DNA of 8,317 nt from Sulfurovum sp. bin170. Its GTDB lineage: Bacteria; Campylobacterota; Campylobacteria; Campylobacterales; Sulfurovaceae. The notes under the pieces are model-generated. The model was given only the letters and a program-made list of their open reading frames with translations. It had not been told where the DNA came from and ran no database searches. A program made the position numbers and the translations under genes. Location: contig NZ_JAACKB010000224.1 of assembly GCF_010892395.1 (NCBI RefSeq), positions 1-8,317 of the forward strand. Direction: 5' to 3'. The first letter of the stretch is position 1. Each line of letters starts with the position of its first letter. Shown piece after piece: positions 1-7,258 of the stretch.

Positions 1-501
1 ATCAACTAACCAATATTTATGAAGCCTTTTTAAATCTTTTTTACGAGGGGACAAAATAGTTAATTCAATATCTTCAAACTTATATTTCGTCTGTTTTTCT
101 AAATATATTAATTCATAATCAATACCATTTAACAATGATTCTAAACTCTCCCCTTGTCTATAGCTTACATTTTTACCACTATCATCATCTGTATCATACT
201 CTTTACTTTTGTCATATTTACCATCAAATAGTTCACCCAATTTAGCCAAAGAGTTAAACCAAACTTTTTTAACTTTAGGTCGAATCTCCTCATCTTTAAA
301 CAACTCAATAAGTCCTGAAATATGGTCTTCATCAATATGTGTCAATATCACTAAATCTATCTGTTCTAATGCTTCTAGTTTTTCTCGTAATATTCGATGA
401 TATGTTCTTCCCATACCACCATCTATCAAAATATTAAACTTATCAGTAGTAATTAAAATACAATCACCATTTGACGCAGGTAAAATTTTTATATTTATCA
501 T
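1..501 (-). CDS. MBL-fold metallo-hydrolase, ComEC-like type (partial, C-terminus beyond window)
   Basis: The reading frame is open from the ATG at 501 to the left edge, giving 167 residues with no stop. Seen: an N-terminal strand with NGDCILI (11-17), ILIDGG (24-29), and the metal-binding signature THIDEDHISG (54-63) in the HxDxDH form, with H55, D57, D59 and H60 as likely ligands. A charged, Asp-rich stretch (about 95-110) precedes SYRQGESLESLL. This layout is known from stand-alone proteins related to the ComEC/Rec2 metallo-beta-lactamase domain, which are usually hydrolases of phosphodiester or similar bonds; the substrate here is unknown. No signal peptide is visible, so it is probably cytoplasmic. 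The ATG overlaps the stop of the upstream ATPase gene (ATGA), so the two are very likely translationally coupled and work together. The second half of the fold, with the remaining metal ligands, lies outside the window, so an intact active site cannot be confirmed. Confidence 0.85.
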   Translation of the reverse strand, partial: MINIKILPASNGDCILITTDKFNILIDGGMGRTYHRILREKLEALEQIDLVILTHIDEDHISGLIELFKDEEIRPKVKKVWFNSLAKLGELFDGKYDKSKEYDTDDDSGKNVSYRQGESLESLLNGIDYELIYLEKQTKYKFEDIELTILSPRKKDLKRLHKYWLVD

Positions 502-2042
502 TTTAAACTCCCTTCTATAAACTTTTTAATTTTTCTAAAACCCTCTTGATAAAACTGCACCAATCCCCGAACAACATCCCTCATAACACTCTCTTCACTA
601 AGCCCAATCTCCTCCCCAATAACTCGAAACAACCCATGATGGTCACCCAAACAAATCTCATCAGCAATAAACACCACAAACACATCACTATCATCCACAA
701 ACCGAGCATACGCTTCATTTTCTTTTAGCTTCTCCAACATATATTTCTCAGGAGCGTTATCACCAACGAATTTGGCAAAAAGCTTTTGGGTTTCTTGCTG
801 AAAAACTTCCTCATCAAACAGCTCACCTTTGTAGCTCTTTAGTAGATGGCTTTTGTACCAAACTCTTAACTCTTTTTCTGTCAAGTCTCCATCGGCTATG
901 GCAATGGCTTTTCCTAATGACTCATTGCGATAGTGGCTTCCTATCATACTTACCAAGTTCTCTTTGCTTCCCACATCGAGAATATAGATTCGTTTTCTAA
1001 TCGACGAACTTAAAAGTGTCTCCAACATCAGTTTGGCTACCTTGTCTTCTACATAGACCGTTAGCTCTTTGGGTGTTTCACCTGTCAACTCTGAAAAAGC
1101 CAATGAGCTACTTGGACTATAAATAACCTCTAGCTTGTCACTGGGCTTTCGTAATAACAAGCGACCTTGCGTGGGAACTGCATCGAAAAGAAAAGGGGAA
1201 TGGGTGGTGAAAATGAGCTGTAACTTTTTATCTAAAACAATCTGAAACAAATTCTCTATTAAAAGCTTTTGAGCCTTTGGGTGAAGACCAAGCTCTAACT
1301 CTTCTATGAGTACTATGCTGTTTTGGGGCAACTCATTCATGCGACTAATGAGCGATATAATAACCTCTTCCCCTGCTCCCATGTTAAAGTTGCTATAGCT
1401 TAGACCTGTACTTAGGTTTATTTTGTTTAGGTCAAAGTTTACTACCTTTGTAGAGCTGTTAACCTCTACCGACTCTAACGGTTTGGCTAAAACTTTTTTA
1501 ATCATGCTGGTACTTTGTTTAGAGAGTGCTTTGGTGGTAAACGAGGCAGAAGAGGAACCAAAAGTATTTTTAATCATGGCAAACTCATTGGCAGGAATAA
1601 CTCGTGAGACACCATAAAAGTCTGTTGTTCTCTCAGGACGTCGGTTGTAGTCATTCCACTGTTGACCTTTTTTTAAAGTGTGTGACTTCTTCTTTTTACC
1701 TACTCTAAACGCATACTCTATCGCTGAACCTTCCGATTTATCTTCACCTCTAAAGTGAATGAAGAAATCACGAAAAGTATAGTAAGGCTTGGCATTTTTA
1801 GCATTGGAGAAACGGTAGGGTTTATGGCTTGTGTCATTGTTGTGGTAGAGACAGGCGATGAGTTGTAAAATGGTTGTTTTACCAATACCATTTGCACCTG
1901 CTATGGCTGTGATGGGGTAGTTAAACTTTATGCTTGTGTTTTTGACACCTCTTAGCCCTACTTCGTTGAATGTTATACTTTTTAGTTTTTGGTTGAAGTA
2001 TGGCGTTTTCCATTTTTTAGCTAAATCTTCTCTTGTTCCCAT
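498..2042 (-). CDS. ABC/OLD-family ATPase with C-terminal TOPRIM-like domain
   Basis: With the ATG at 2042 the protein has 514 residues. This start is preferred over an in-frame ATG at 2090 because AAGGGA lies 4 nt upstream and the extra 16 residues are a hydrophobic, non-conserved stretch. Seen: Walker A GANGIGKTT (49-57); ABC signature MGAGEE (221-226); Walker B IVLIEELELGLHP (243-255), which includes the catalytic acidic pair and D-loop; and an H-loop FTTHSPF with His281. The C-terminal part looks like a TOPRIM fold: TVYVEDKVAKL with Glu332, then AIADGD with D384 and D386, then a GDNAPEKYMLEKL segment (427-439). OLD-family proteins couple an ABC-type ATPase to such a metal-dependent nuclease domain and often act in phage defence; GajA of Gabija is an example. 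Function here is inferred. It is the first gene of an operon with an MBL hydrolase, not with a UvrD helicase as in Gabija. The TOPRIM assignment is by motif only. Confidence 0.85.
   Translation of the reverse strand: MGTREDLAKKWKTPYFNQKLKSITFNEVGLRGVKNTSIKFNYPITAIAGANGIGKTTILQLIACLYHNNDTSHKPYRFSNAKNAKPYYTFRDFFIHFRGEDKSEGSAIEYAFRVGKKKKSHTLKKGQQWNDYNRRPERTTDFYGVSRVIPANEFAMIKNTFGSSSASFTTKALSKQSTSMIKKVLAKPLESVEVNSSTKVVNFDLNKINLSTGLSYSNFNMGAGEEVIISLISRMNELPQNSIVLIEELELGLHPKAQKLLIENLFQIVLDKKLQLIFTTHSPFLFDAVPTQGRLLLRKPSDKLEVIYSPSSSLAFSELTGETPKELTVYVEDKVAKLMLETLLSSSIRKRIYILDVGSKENLVSMIGSHYRNESLGKAIAIADGDLTEKELRVWYKSHLLKSYKGELFDEEVFQQETQKLFAKFVGDNAPEKYMLEKLKENEAYARFVDDSDVFVVFIADEICLGDHHGLFRVIGEEIGLSEESVMRDVVRGLVQFYQEGFRKIKKFIEGSLK
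508..516 (-). promoter_or_regulatory. Ribosome binding site of the MBL gene, inside the ATPase coding region
   Basis: On the minus strand AGAAGGGAG lies 6 nt before the ATG at 501, within the last codons of the ATPase gene. It is a strong Shine-Dalgarno sequence and fixes the start of the MBL protein despite the 4-bp ATGA overlap. Confidence 0.75.
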
Positions 2043-2046
2043 TGTT

Positions 2047-2052
2047 TCCCTT
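2047..2052 (-). promoter_or_regulatory. Ribosome binding site selecting the ATPase start
   Basis: On the minus strand AAGGGA precedes the ATG at 2042 by 4 nt. The spacing is a little tight, but no comparable site precedes the in-frame ATG at 2090, so this decides the start. A TATCAT hexamer on the minus strand at 2067-2062 could be its -10 element; that is weak. Confidence 0.55.
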
Positions 2053-2227
2053 GTAATAATAATGATACAAAAACAAATGTGAAAAAACAAGAAGAAATGG
2101 AGGTTTATAAGGTATTGACTATCAGAAAATCAGAGATTTGATATGGAAGTCTTGGATTTAGAACGGATTATATTTTTTATTATTATCTCTTTCAATTTTT
2201 CATCTAGCATAAAAAACATAATTTAGA

Positions 2228-2233
2228 TAAAAT
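2228..2233 (+). promoter_or_regulatory. Probable -10 element of the murJ-cysS promoter
   Basis: TAAAAT in the context GATAAAATT lies 19 nt upstream of the murJ ATG, preceded by a very T/A-rich tract. A -10 box without a clear -35 hexamer is typical of the main sigma factor in Campylobacterota. Transcription would start near 2240, giving a leader of only about 13 nt, and murJ has just a weak AAAGAA ribosome binding site. The promoter faces away from the ATPase operon, in the 210-bp divergent gap. Confidence 0.5.
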
Positions 2234-2252
2234 TGCATAAAAAAAGAATTGT

Positions 2253-3659
2253 ATGAAACTAAAATCCATCTTTACCAACAGCTTTGGTATTCTCTTCTCT
2301 CGTGTTACAGGTTTAGGGCGAGATGTTGTTATGGCATCAGCACTTGGGGCTTCTATCTATACCGATATATTTTTCGTAGCATTCAAACTTCCAAATCTTT
2401 TTAGACGAATCTTCGCAGAGGGTGCATTTACACAAGCTTTTATGCCATCTTTTGTAGCAAGTAGACAAAAGGGCGTTTTTGCCACAGCTATATTTTTACG
2501 CTTTATGCTTATTCTTATACTCTTTTCTCTATTTGTTAGCTTTTTCCCCGAACTACTTACCAAATCCATCGCTTGGGATTGGTCTGCTGAACAGATAGCC
2601 AAAACAGCACCTCTGACTGCCATCAACTTTTGGTATTTGGATTTAGTATTTATAGTAACATTTCTAGCTACACTGCTACAATATAGAGAACACTTCGCCA
2701 CCACAGCCATGTCAACAGCATTGCTCAATATCTCTATGATAGCTTCTCTACTTCTATATATGAAAGATGAACCAGAGACTATTGTTATTGCTCTTAGTTT
2801 TGCTGTTTTAATCGGTGGACTGTTACAGGTTATAGCCCATGTTATAGCTATCAAAAAATTAAATATGCACAGGCTCCTTATCGGTGGATGGAAATATAGA
2901 AAGAAAAAAGATGTAAAAGATGAAGAGAGAGCATTCAACAGACTCTTCTTCCCGTCTATGTGGGGTAACTCCATGCCTCAAATCTCTGCATTTTTGGATA
3001 CTATATTAGCTTCATTTCTCCTCACTGGTTCTATCTCTTATCTATATTTTGCAAATAGAGTCTTTCAACTTCCTCTAGCCATCATCGCCATTGCCACCTC
3101 TGTTGCTCTGTTTCCTATGGTCTCAAAAGCGATTAATCGTGGAGATATAGATGAGGCTTACAGCAACTTGGGCAAAGCATTTTGGTTTCTACTATCTCTG
3201 CTTGGTATCGCAACACTTATGGGGATAATACTAGCTGAACCGATTGTATGGCTACTGCTAGAGCGAGGTGAGTTTACCTAAGAGAATACCATCCAAACAG
3301 CTGGTGTACTTAGTATGTATATGTTAGGTCTTGTTCCTCATGGTCTGACAAAACTCTTTGCTATGTTTCTTTATGCTAACCAAAAACATACCAAAGCGGC
3401 GAAAATTGCAACCATAGCATTGGTTCTAAATGTCATTGTTTCTATCATACTTATGAATCTAATGGGTGTGATTGGTCTTGCCCTTGCTGGTAGTATTGGT
3501 GGTGTGGTTCTCTTTACTCTTACCGTTAGAGAGGTTGGAACAGGGCATTTTTTTGATATAGTCAAATCTAAAAAACTTATCTATCTGATTATTGGTTTGA
3601 TTTTTTCAGCATTTCTGCTACACTTCATCAACAGTTTACTAATGGATTGGATACGATAA
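2253..3659 (+). pseudogene. murJ: Lipid II flippase MurJ (MviN), interrupted by an in-frame TAA at codon 343
   Basis: MurJ flips lipid II across the inner membrane for peptidoglycan synthesis. The frame from 2253 runs 342 codons, hits TAA at 3279-3281, and continues in the same frame with recognisable MurJ sequence to the stop ending at 3659. The total of 468 codon positions is about the normal family length. Seen: N-terminal SRVTGLGRDVV with R17 and R23; FKLPNLFRRIFAEGAFTQAF with R51/R52; and YFANRVFQLPL with R269, matching the arginines that line the E. coli MurJ cavity. The break falls in the ERGEFT-x-ENTIQTA segment, and the downstream part keeps GLVPHGLTKLFAMF and several hydrophobic helices. 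A product ending at 342 would lose roughly the last four or five of 14 membrane helices. No ribosome binding site precedes the internal ATG at 3315, so the second part is unlikely to be made separately. A sequencing or consensus error is a real alternative. The neighbour order murJ-cysS is conserved in Helicobacter. Confidence 0.85.
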
Positions 3660-3686
3660 TAAAAGAGATTTATTAATAAAATTTTT

Positions 3687-3692
3687 AAAGGA
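3687..3692 (+). promoter_or_regulatory. Ribosome binding site of cysS
   Basis: AAAGGA lies 9 nt before the ATG at 3702. Only 42 bp separate the end of murJ from cysS and no good promoter is seen there, so cysS is probably co-transcribed with murJ. Confidence 0.6.
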
Positions 3693-3701
3693 AAAATAGA
3701 T

Positions 3702-5111
3702 ATGTATATTTATGATAGCGTAAAAAAGAAAAAACTCCCATTTGAACCCATCCACCCAAGAGAAGCCTCCATATATGTATGTGGACCAACAGTTTATGAT
3801 GATGCACACTTGGGTCATGCAAGGTCTAGCCTTAGTTTCGACCTATTAGTTCGTACTCTAAAAGCGTTGCGTTATGATGTAACAATGGTAAAAAATTTCA
3901 CTGATATAGATGATAAGATTATCAAAAAAGTCAAAGAGACAGGGCAGAGTTTAGAAGAGATAACCACACACTATATAGCACGATATTTAGAAGATATGAG
4001 AGTCTTAGGAGTGCAAGAGAATGATATAGAGCCAAAAGCTACAGAGTCACTAGAGGCTATGGAAGCTATGATTCAAGCACTTATAGAGAAAGATATAGCT
4101 TATGTGGTTGGTTCAGGGGATGTCTATTTTGATACCTCCAAAGATGCAAACTATGGTAGCATCTCACACCAAGTAGGAAGTGATAAGGATAATCAGAGTC
4201 GTGTAGAGCATAATAGCCAAAAACGAAACCCAAAGGATTTTGCTCTATGGAAAGCGTGTCATGGTGATGATGATATATGTTTTGATACTGCGTTTAGTAG
4301 AGGTCGCCCTGGGTGGCATATTGAGTGTTCGGCGATGATAGAGAAGCATTTCCCACAAGCAGATGGCAATGATGAGTTTAGCATAGATATTCATGGTGGT
4401 GGTGCTGATTTGCTCTTTCCTCATCATGAGAATGAAGCTTCACAGAGCAGATGTGCTACAGGGCATGAACTTGCTAAATATTGGATGCATAACGGTTTTG
4501 TCAATATTGATGGCGAGAAGATGAGTAAATCTCTTGGTAATAGCTTTTTTGTCAAAGATGCTTTAAAGGTTTATGATGGTGAGGTGTTGCGAAACTATCT
4601 TATATCGGTTCATTATAGGAATGATTTCAACTTTAATGAAGAGGATTTGATTAAATCCAAAAAGCGACTAGATAAGCTATATAGAGTCAAAAAACGGATT
4701 GTTCCAACCAAAGCTTCTAAACCTAATAAAAAGTTTCAAAAAGCTGTAATGGAGGCTATGAGTGATGATTTGAATATCTCTGTAGCTCTTGCTTTGGTTG
4801 AGAAGATGATTAGTGAAGCTAATGACAAGCTTGATATTAATCCTAAAGATAAGGGGCTAAAAAAAGAGACGATGGCTAATATAGAGTTTATAGATGAACT
4901 TTTAGGGTTTGGTGGAAAAGAGCCATTTAGCTATTTTCAGATAGGGATAGATGAGGAGACTAAGGCTAAAATAGAATCTCTTATAGAGCAGAGAAATCAG
5001 GCTAAAAAGGCTAAGAATTATGCTTCATCTGATGCTATTCGTAATGAGATTTCGGCTATGGGGATTTCTCTTATGGATACGGCTGATGGGGTACTTTGGG
5101 AAAAAATATGA
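3702..5111 (+). CDS. cysS: Cysteinyl-tRNA synthetase
   Basis: This cytoplasmic class I synthetase attaches cysteine to tRNA-Cys using ATP. It has 469 residues, the normal length. Seen: VCGPTVYDDAHLGHARS (26-42), which contains the zinc ligand C27 and the HIGH-type motif HLGH (36-39). GWHIECSAM carries C209, and HGGGADLLFPHHENEASQS carries H241 and E245, completing the zinc site that selects cysteine. KMSKSLGN is at 273-280. The protein ends with the family-typical DTADGVLWEKI. It follows murJ by 42 bp, as in Helicobacter. If the TAA in murJ is real, untranslated murJ mRNA could reduce cysS expression by polarity. The TGA stop (5109-5111) directly abuts a repeat element, so the natural downstream sequence has probably been displaced. 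All catalytic motifs are present and the gene looks intact. Confidence 0.98.
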   Translation: MYIYDSVKKKKLPFEPIHPREASIYVCGPTVYDDAHLGHARSSLSFDLLVRTLKALRYDVTMVKNFTDIDDKIIKKVKETGQSLEEITTHYIARYLEDMRVLGVQENDIEPKATESLEAMEAMIQALIEKDIAYVVGSGDVYFDTSKDANYGSISHQVGSDKDNQSRVEHNSQKRNPKDFALWKACHGDDDICFDTAFSRGRPGWHIECSAMIEKHFPQADGNDEFSIDIHGGGADLLFPHHENEASQSRCATGHELAKYWMHNGFVNIDGEKMSKSLGNSFFVKDALKVYDGEVLRNYLISVHYRNDFNFNEEDLIKSKKRLDKLYRVKKRIVPTKASKPNKKFQKAVMEAMSDDLNISVALALVEKMISEANDKLDINPKDKGLKKETMANIEFIDELLGFGGKEPFSYFQIGIDEETKAKIESLIEQRNQAKKAKNYASSDAIRNEISAMGISLMDTADGVLWEKI

Positions 5112-5143
5112 TAGACTTCTTGCAAAACTCATTTGGAATCGGA

Positions 5144-5153
5144 GACTTTAGTC
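5144..5153. repeat. Palindrome GACTTTAGTC
   Basis: A 10-bp palindrome (arms GACT/AGTC around TT) near the left end of the element. It resembles the GGCTAAAGCC palindromes at 5167-5176 and 5310-5319, suggesting that the element contains several diverged copies of one unit. Confidence 0.5.
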
Positions 5154-5215
5154 CCGAATATAACGAGGCTAAAGCCCAATGCCAATGAATTAAGAATATT
5201 GTTATTGATTTATTA

Positions 5216-5237
5216 GGACAAGGCAGTGCCATTGTCC
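5216..5237. repeat. Small hairpin, GGACAA/TTGTCC stem
   Basis: GGACAA-GGC pairs with GCC-A-TTGTCC around a 3-nt AGT loop, with one bulged A at 5231. It sits inside the loop of the larger inverted repeat and shares the ACAAGG core with the hairpin at 5266-5286. Confidence 0.65.
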
Positions 5238-5265
5238 CTACAATATTTCAATTTCAAAATAGTAG

Positions 5266-5286
5266 AGACAAGGGATTCCCTTGTCT
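5266..5286. repeat. Perfect 21-bp palindrome, AGACAAGGGA arms
   Basis: AGACAAGGGA and its exact reverse complement flank a single central T (5276). It is the most perfect palindrome in the window and lies between the inner inverted-repeat arms of the MITE-like element. Confidence 0.8.
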
Positions 5287-5381
5287 AAATCCTTAATTCA
5301 TTGACATTGGGCTAAAGCCATCGGTTCCTAGTTTTGAAAGATGTCTAATAAAAAAATTCCTACTTATATGGAACAATTCGA

Positions 5382-5387
5382 TATAAT
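5382..5387 (+). promoter_or_regulatory. -10 element of the aspS promoter
   Basis: A consensus TATAAT in the context CGATATAATCGC, just outside the right end of the repeat element. No -35 hexamer is seen at the expected distance, as is usual in this phylum. Transcription would start near 5394, giving a leader of about 36 nt. aspS therefore probably has its own transcript independent of cysS. Confidence 0.65.
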
Positions 5388-5417
5388 CGCAAAAAATTTT
5401 AATAACATAAATTAAAT

Positions 5418-5423
5418 AGAGGA
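5418..5423 (+). promoter_or_regulatory. Ribosome binding site supporting the GTG start of aspS
   Basis: AGAGGA lies 6 nt before the GTG at 5430. This supports GTG initiation; the encoded protein begins with the expected RTHYCAEVN of AspRS. Confidence 0.7.
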
Positions 5424-5429
5424 ATTATC

Positions 5430-7196
5430 GTGAGAACACACTACTGTGCAGAGGTCAACGAGTCACATATTGGGCAAGAGGTAACCGTATCAGGTTGGGT
5501 ATCGAGTCGCCGTGACCATGGTGGACTTATTTTTATAGATTTGAGAGACAAAGACCAAGTAGTTCAGCTCGTTTGTGACCCTGCTGACAATGTAGAGGCA
5601 CATAAGATAGCTGAAGATGTAAGAGACCAGTTTGTACTGATTGTAACAGGAAAAGTGAGAGCTAGAGGGGAAGGTCTTGAGAATCCAAAACTCAAGACTG
5701 GTAAGATAGAGATAGTGGTTGACAACTTGATAGTTGAAAACAAGTCTCTTCCAATGCCATTTGACTTGGGTGATGATAAGGTAAATGAAGAGATTCGACT
5801 TAGACACCGATACTTGGAGCTTAGAACCCAAAAATCTTATGATATTTTTAAACTTCGTTCAAAAGCGACCATTGCTACTAGAAATGTACTTGATGAGCTT
5901 GGTTTCCTTGAAGTTGAGACCCCAATTATCACTAAATCAACTCCAGAGGGTGCTAGAGACTATCTTGTACCAAGCCGTGTTCATGGTGGTGAGTTCTATG
6001 CTCTTCCTCAATCTCCACAGCTCTTTAAACAGCTTTTGATGGTGGGTGGATTTGATAGATATTTTCAGATTGCCAAATGTTTTAGAGATGAAGACCTCCG
6101 TGCTGATAGACAGCCAGAGTTTACACAGATAGATGTTGAGATGAGTTTCTGTGACCAAGAGGATGTTTTGGAAGTGGGTGAAAAACTGATTCATGAAGTC
6201 TTCAAAAACTGTGGATTTGACATTCCAACTAAATTTAGAAGAATGCAATATATAGATGCTATGGAGAAGTACGGTTCTGACAAACCTGACATGCGTTATG
6301 ACTTAGCAATGGTAGATGTTATGGATATTTTTGAGCGATGTGACAATGCAATCTTCTCCAATATTGCAAAAGATAGTAAAAAGAATCGAATCAAAGCTCT
6401 CAAAGTACCAAATGGTGATAATATCTTCTCAAAAAGAGAGATGAAACGATTTGAAGATTATGTTCGTAAATTTGGAGCAGCAGGTCTTGGTTATTTTCAG
6501 ATGAAAGAGGATGGACTTAAAGGTCCTCTGACAAAGTTCTTTACTGATGAAGATATTCAAGCCATTATTGAGAGATGTGAACTTAAGGTGGGCGATGCGG
6601 TCTTCTTTGGTGCAGGTAACAAAAAACTAGTTTGGGACTATATGGGTCGATTTAGAATTCATCTAGCTGAAATTATGGATATTATTCCAAAAGATAAATT
6701 TGAGTTCTTGTGGGTTATGGATTTCCCAATGTTTGAAGAGGAAGATGGTCGCGTCAAAGCGATGCACCACCCATTCACTATGCCAAAAACTGATGAAAAT
6801 GGCAAAATCGTATTTGATGACATCGAAGATTTGGAGTCCATCGCGTATGATATAGTAGTCAATGGTACAGAGCTGGGTGGTGGGTCGATTCGTATCCACA
6901 AAGAAGAGATACAATCTGAAATCTTTAAACTTCTAGGTATCTCGGAAGAGGAATCTAAAGAGAAATTTGGATTCCTACTTGATGCGTTTAAATATGGTGC
7001 ACCTCCACATGGTGGTTTTGCTTTGGGTCTTGATAGAATGATTATGCTGATGACTGGGGCAAGTAGTATCCGTGAGGTTATAGCATTCCCTAAAACTCAA
7101 AAAGCACAATGTCTACTGACCGATGCACCAAGTCCAGTCGACGGTGAGCAATTAAATGATTTGAGCATTAGAGTTCGGAAACAATTGACAGAATAA
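5430..7196 (+). CDS. aspS: Aspartyl-tRNA synthetase, bacterial type
   Basis: This class II synthetase attaches aspartate to tRNA-Asp in the cytoplasm. It has 588 residues, normal for the bacterial form. Seen: an N-terminal OB-fold anticodon-binding domain (about 1-105) with [19 protein letters not shown]; motif 1 around [20 protein letters not shown] (159-178); motif 2 [16 protein letters not shown] (218-233); a bacterial GAD-type insertion domain (about 295-410); and motif 3 [13 protein letters not shown] (528-540). Start is GTG with a good ribosome binding site. Campylobacterota generally lack asparaginyl-tRNA synthetase and use a non-discriminating AspRS with GatCAB to make Asn-tRNA. His30 in the RRDHGG loop is compatible with that type, but the window alone cannot prove it. 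adk follows 62 bp downstream, the same order as in Helicobacter and Campylobacter. Confidence 0.98.
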   Translation: MRTHYCAEVNESHIGQEVTVSGWVSSRRDHGGLIFIDLRDKDQVVQLVCDPADNVEAHKIAEDVRDQFVLIVTGKVRARGEGLENPKLKTGKIEIVVDNLIVENKSLPMPFDLGDDKVNEEIRLRHRYLELRTQKSYDIFKLRSKATIATRNVLDELGFLEVETPIITKSTPEGARDYLVPSRVHGGEFYALPQSPQLFKQLLMVGGFDRYFQIAKCFRDEDLRADRQPEFTQIDVEMSFCDQEDVLEVGEKLIHEVFKNCGFDIPTKFRRMQYIDAMEKYGSDKPDMRYDLAMVDVMDIFERCDNAIFSNIAKDSKKNRIKALKVPNGDNIFSKREMKRFEDYVRKFGAAGLGYFQMKEDGLKGPLTKFFTDEDIQAIIERCELKVGDAVFFGAGNKKLVWDYMGRFRIHLAEIMDIIPKDKFEFLWVMDFPMFEEEDGRVKAMHHPFTMPKTDENGKIVFDDIEDLESIAYDIVVNGTELGGGSIRIHKEEIQSEIFKLLGISEEESKEKFGFLLDAFKYGAPPHGGFALGLDRMIMLMTGASSIREVIAFPKTQKAQCLLTDAPSPVDGEQLNDLSIRVRKQLTE

Positions 7197-7207
7197 ATAA
7201 AATTTGT

Positions 7208-7233
7208 AGGGGCAGACCAATGTGTCTGCCCTT
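7208..7233 (+). repeat. GC-rich hairpin between aspS and adk, REP-like or terminator-like
   Basis: GGGCAGAC (7210-7217) and GTCTGCCC (7224-7231) form a perfect 8-bp stem around a 6-nt loop, extended by a G-T and an A-T pair. The motif starts with TGTAGGGGCAG, a form reminiscent of short dispersed palindromes seen in many genomes. A short T run (CTTTGTT) follows, so it could weakly terminate the aspS transcript. It lies upstream of the adk ribosome binding site and could also shape the adk leader RNA. No separate adk promoter is obvious, so read-through from aspS is likely. Confidence 0.65.
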
Positions 7234-7258
7234 TGTTAATAAAAAAGGAAAAAATAAA

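Larger units (their letters stand above)
5167..5319. repeat. Pair of 31-nt imperfect inverted repeats (5167-5197 and 5289-5319)
   Basis: The arms share GCCCAATG, then CAATGAATTAAG, with four mismatches in 31 positions, and enclose a 91-bp loop. Each arm begins with GGCTAAAGCC or its near-complement. Inside, AATATTGT (5195-5202) is complementary to ACAATATT (5240-5247), adding another pairing level. Confidence 0.8.
5112..5347 (+). mobile_element. MITE-like non-coding element with terminal inverted repeats, between cysS and aspS
   Basis: This gene-free stretch is organised as a symmetric element. Its ends are TAGACTTCTTGCAAAACT (5112-5129) and, on the opposite strand, TAGACATCTTTCAAAACT (5347-5330), matching at 16 of 18 positions. 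Further in, 5167-5197 and 5289-5319 are inverted copies matching at 27 of 31 positions. Between them lie further small palindromes. The ends read TA outward, which could be a TA target duplication, but no longer duplication is clear. There is no ORF of note, so it would depend on a transposase elsewhere. It begins on the base after the cysS stop codon. As RNA it could fold into a long branched hairpin and act as a transcription barrier between cysS and aspS. The orientation is arbitrary, and the family is not one I can name. Confidence 0.65.

Noticed and set aside
2043..2090. N-terminal extension of the ATPase to the ATG at 2090
   Set aside because: The extra 16 residues are a hydrophobic stretch not expected for a cytoplasmic ABC/OLD ATPase, and the ATG at 2042 has the better ribosome binding site.
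2115..2145. Sigma-70-like promoter with TTGACT at 2115-2120
   Set aside because: No convincing -10 hexamer lies at the right spacing, and -35 boxes are not typical of this phylum.
2143..2226. 27-codon plus-strand ORF (hydrophobic peptide) upstream of murJ
   Set aside because: It has no good ribosome binding site, overlaps the probable murJ promoter, and the AT-rich composition makes such short frames expected by chance.
2357..2974. 205-codon minus-strand reading frame inside murJ
   Set aside because: It lies wholly antisense to well-conserved MurJ sequence and its translation shows no recognisable domain.
3279..3281. Programmed recoding of the murJ stop (selenocysteine or pyrrolysine)
   Set aside because: The codon is TAA, which is not used for either amino acid, and no recoding hairpin stands out downstream.
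3315..3659. Separate 114-residue membrane protein gene
   Set aside because: It is in the same frame as murJ, continues its conserved sequence, and its ATG has no ribosome binding site, so it is the C-terminal part of the interrupted murJ.
5490..6914. Several minus-strand and alternate-frame ORFs within aspS
   Set aside because: All are shadows of the highly conserved AspRS reading frame and contain no recognisable motifs.
7220..7258. Upstream start for adenylate kinase at 7220
   Set aside because: It would begin inside the aspS-adk hairpin and add 13 residues absent from the family; the ATG at 7259 has an AAGGA site.
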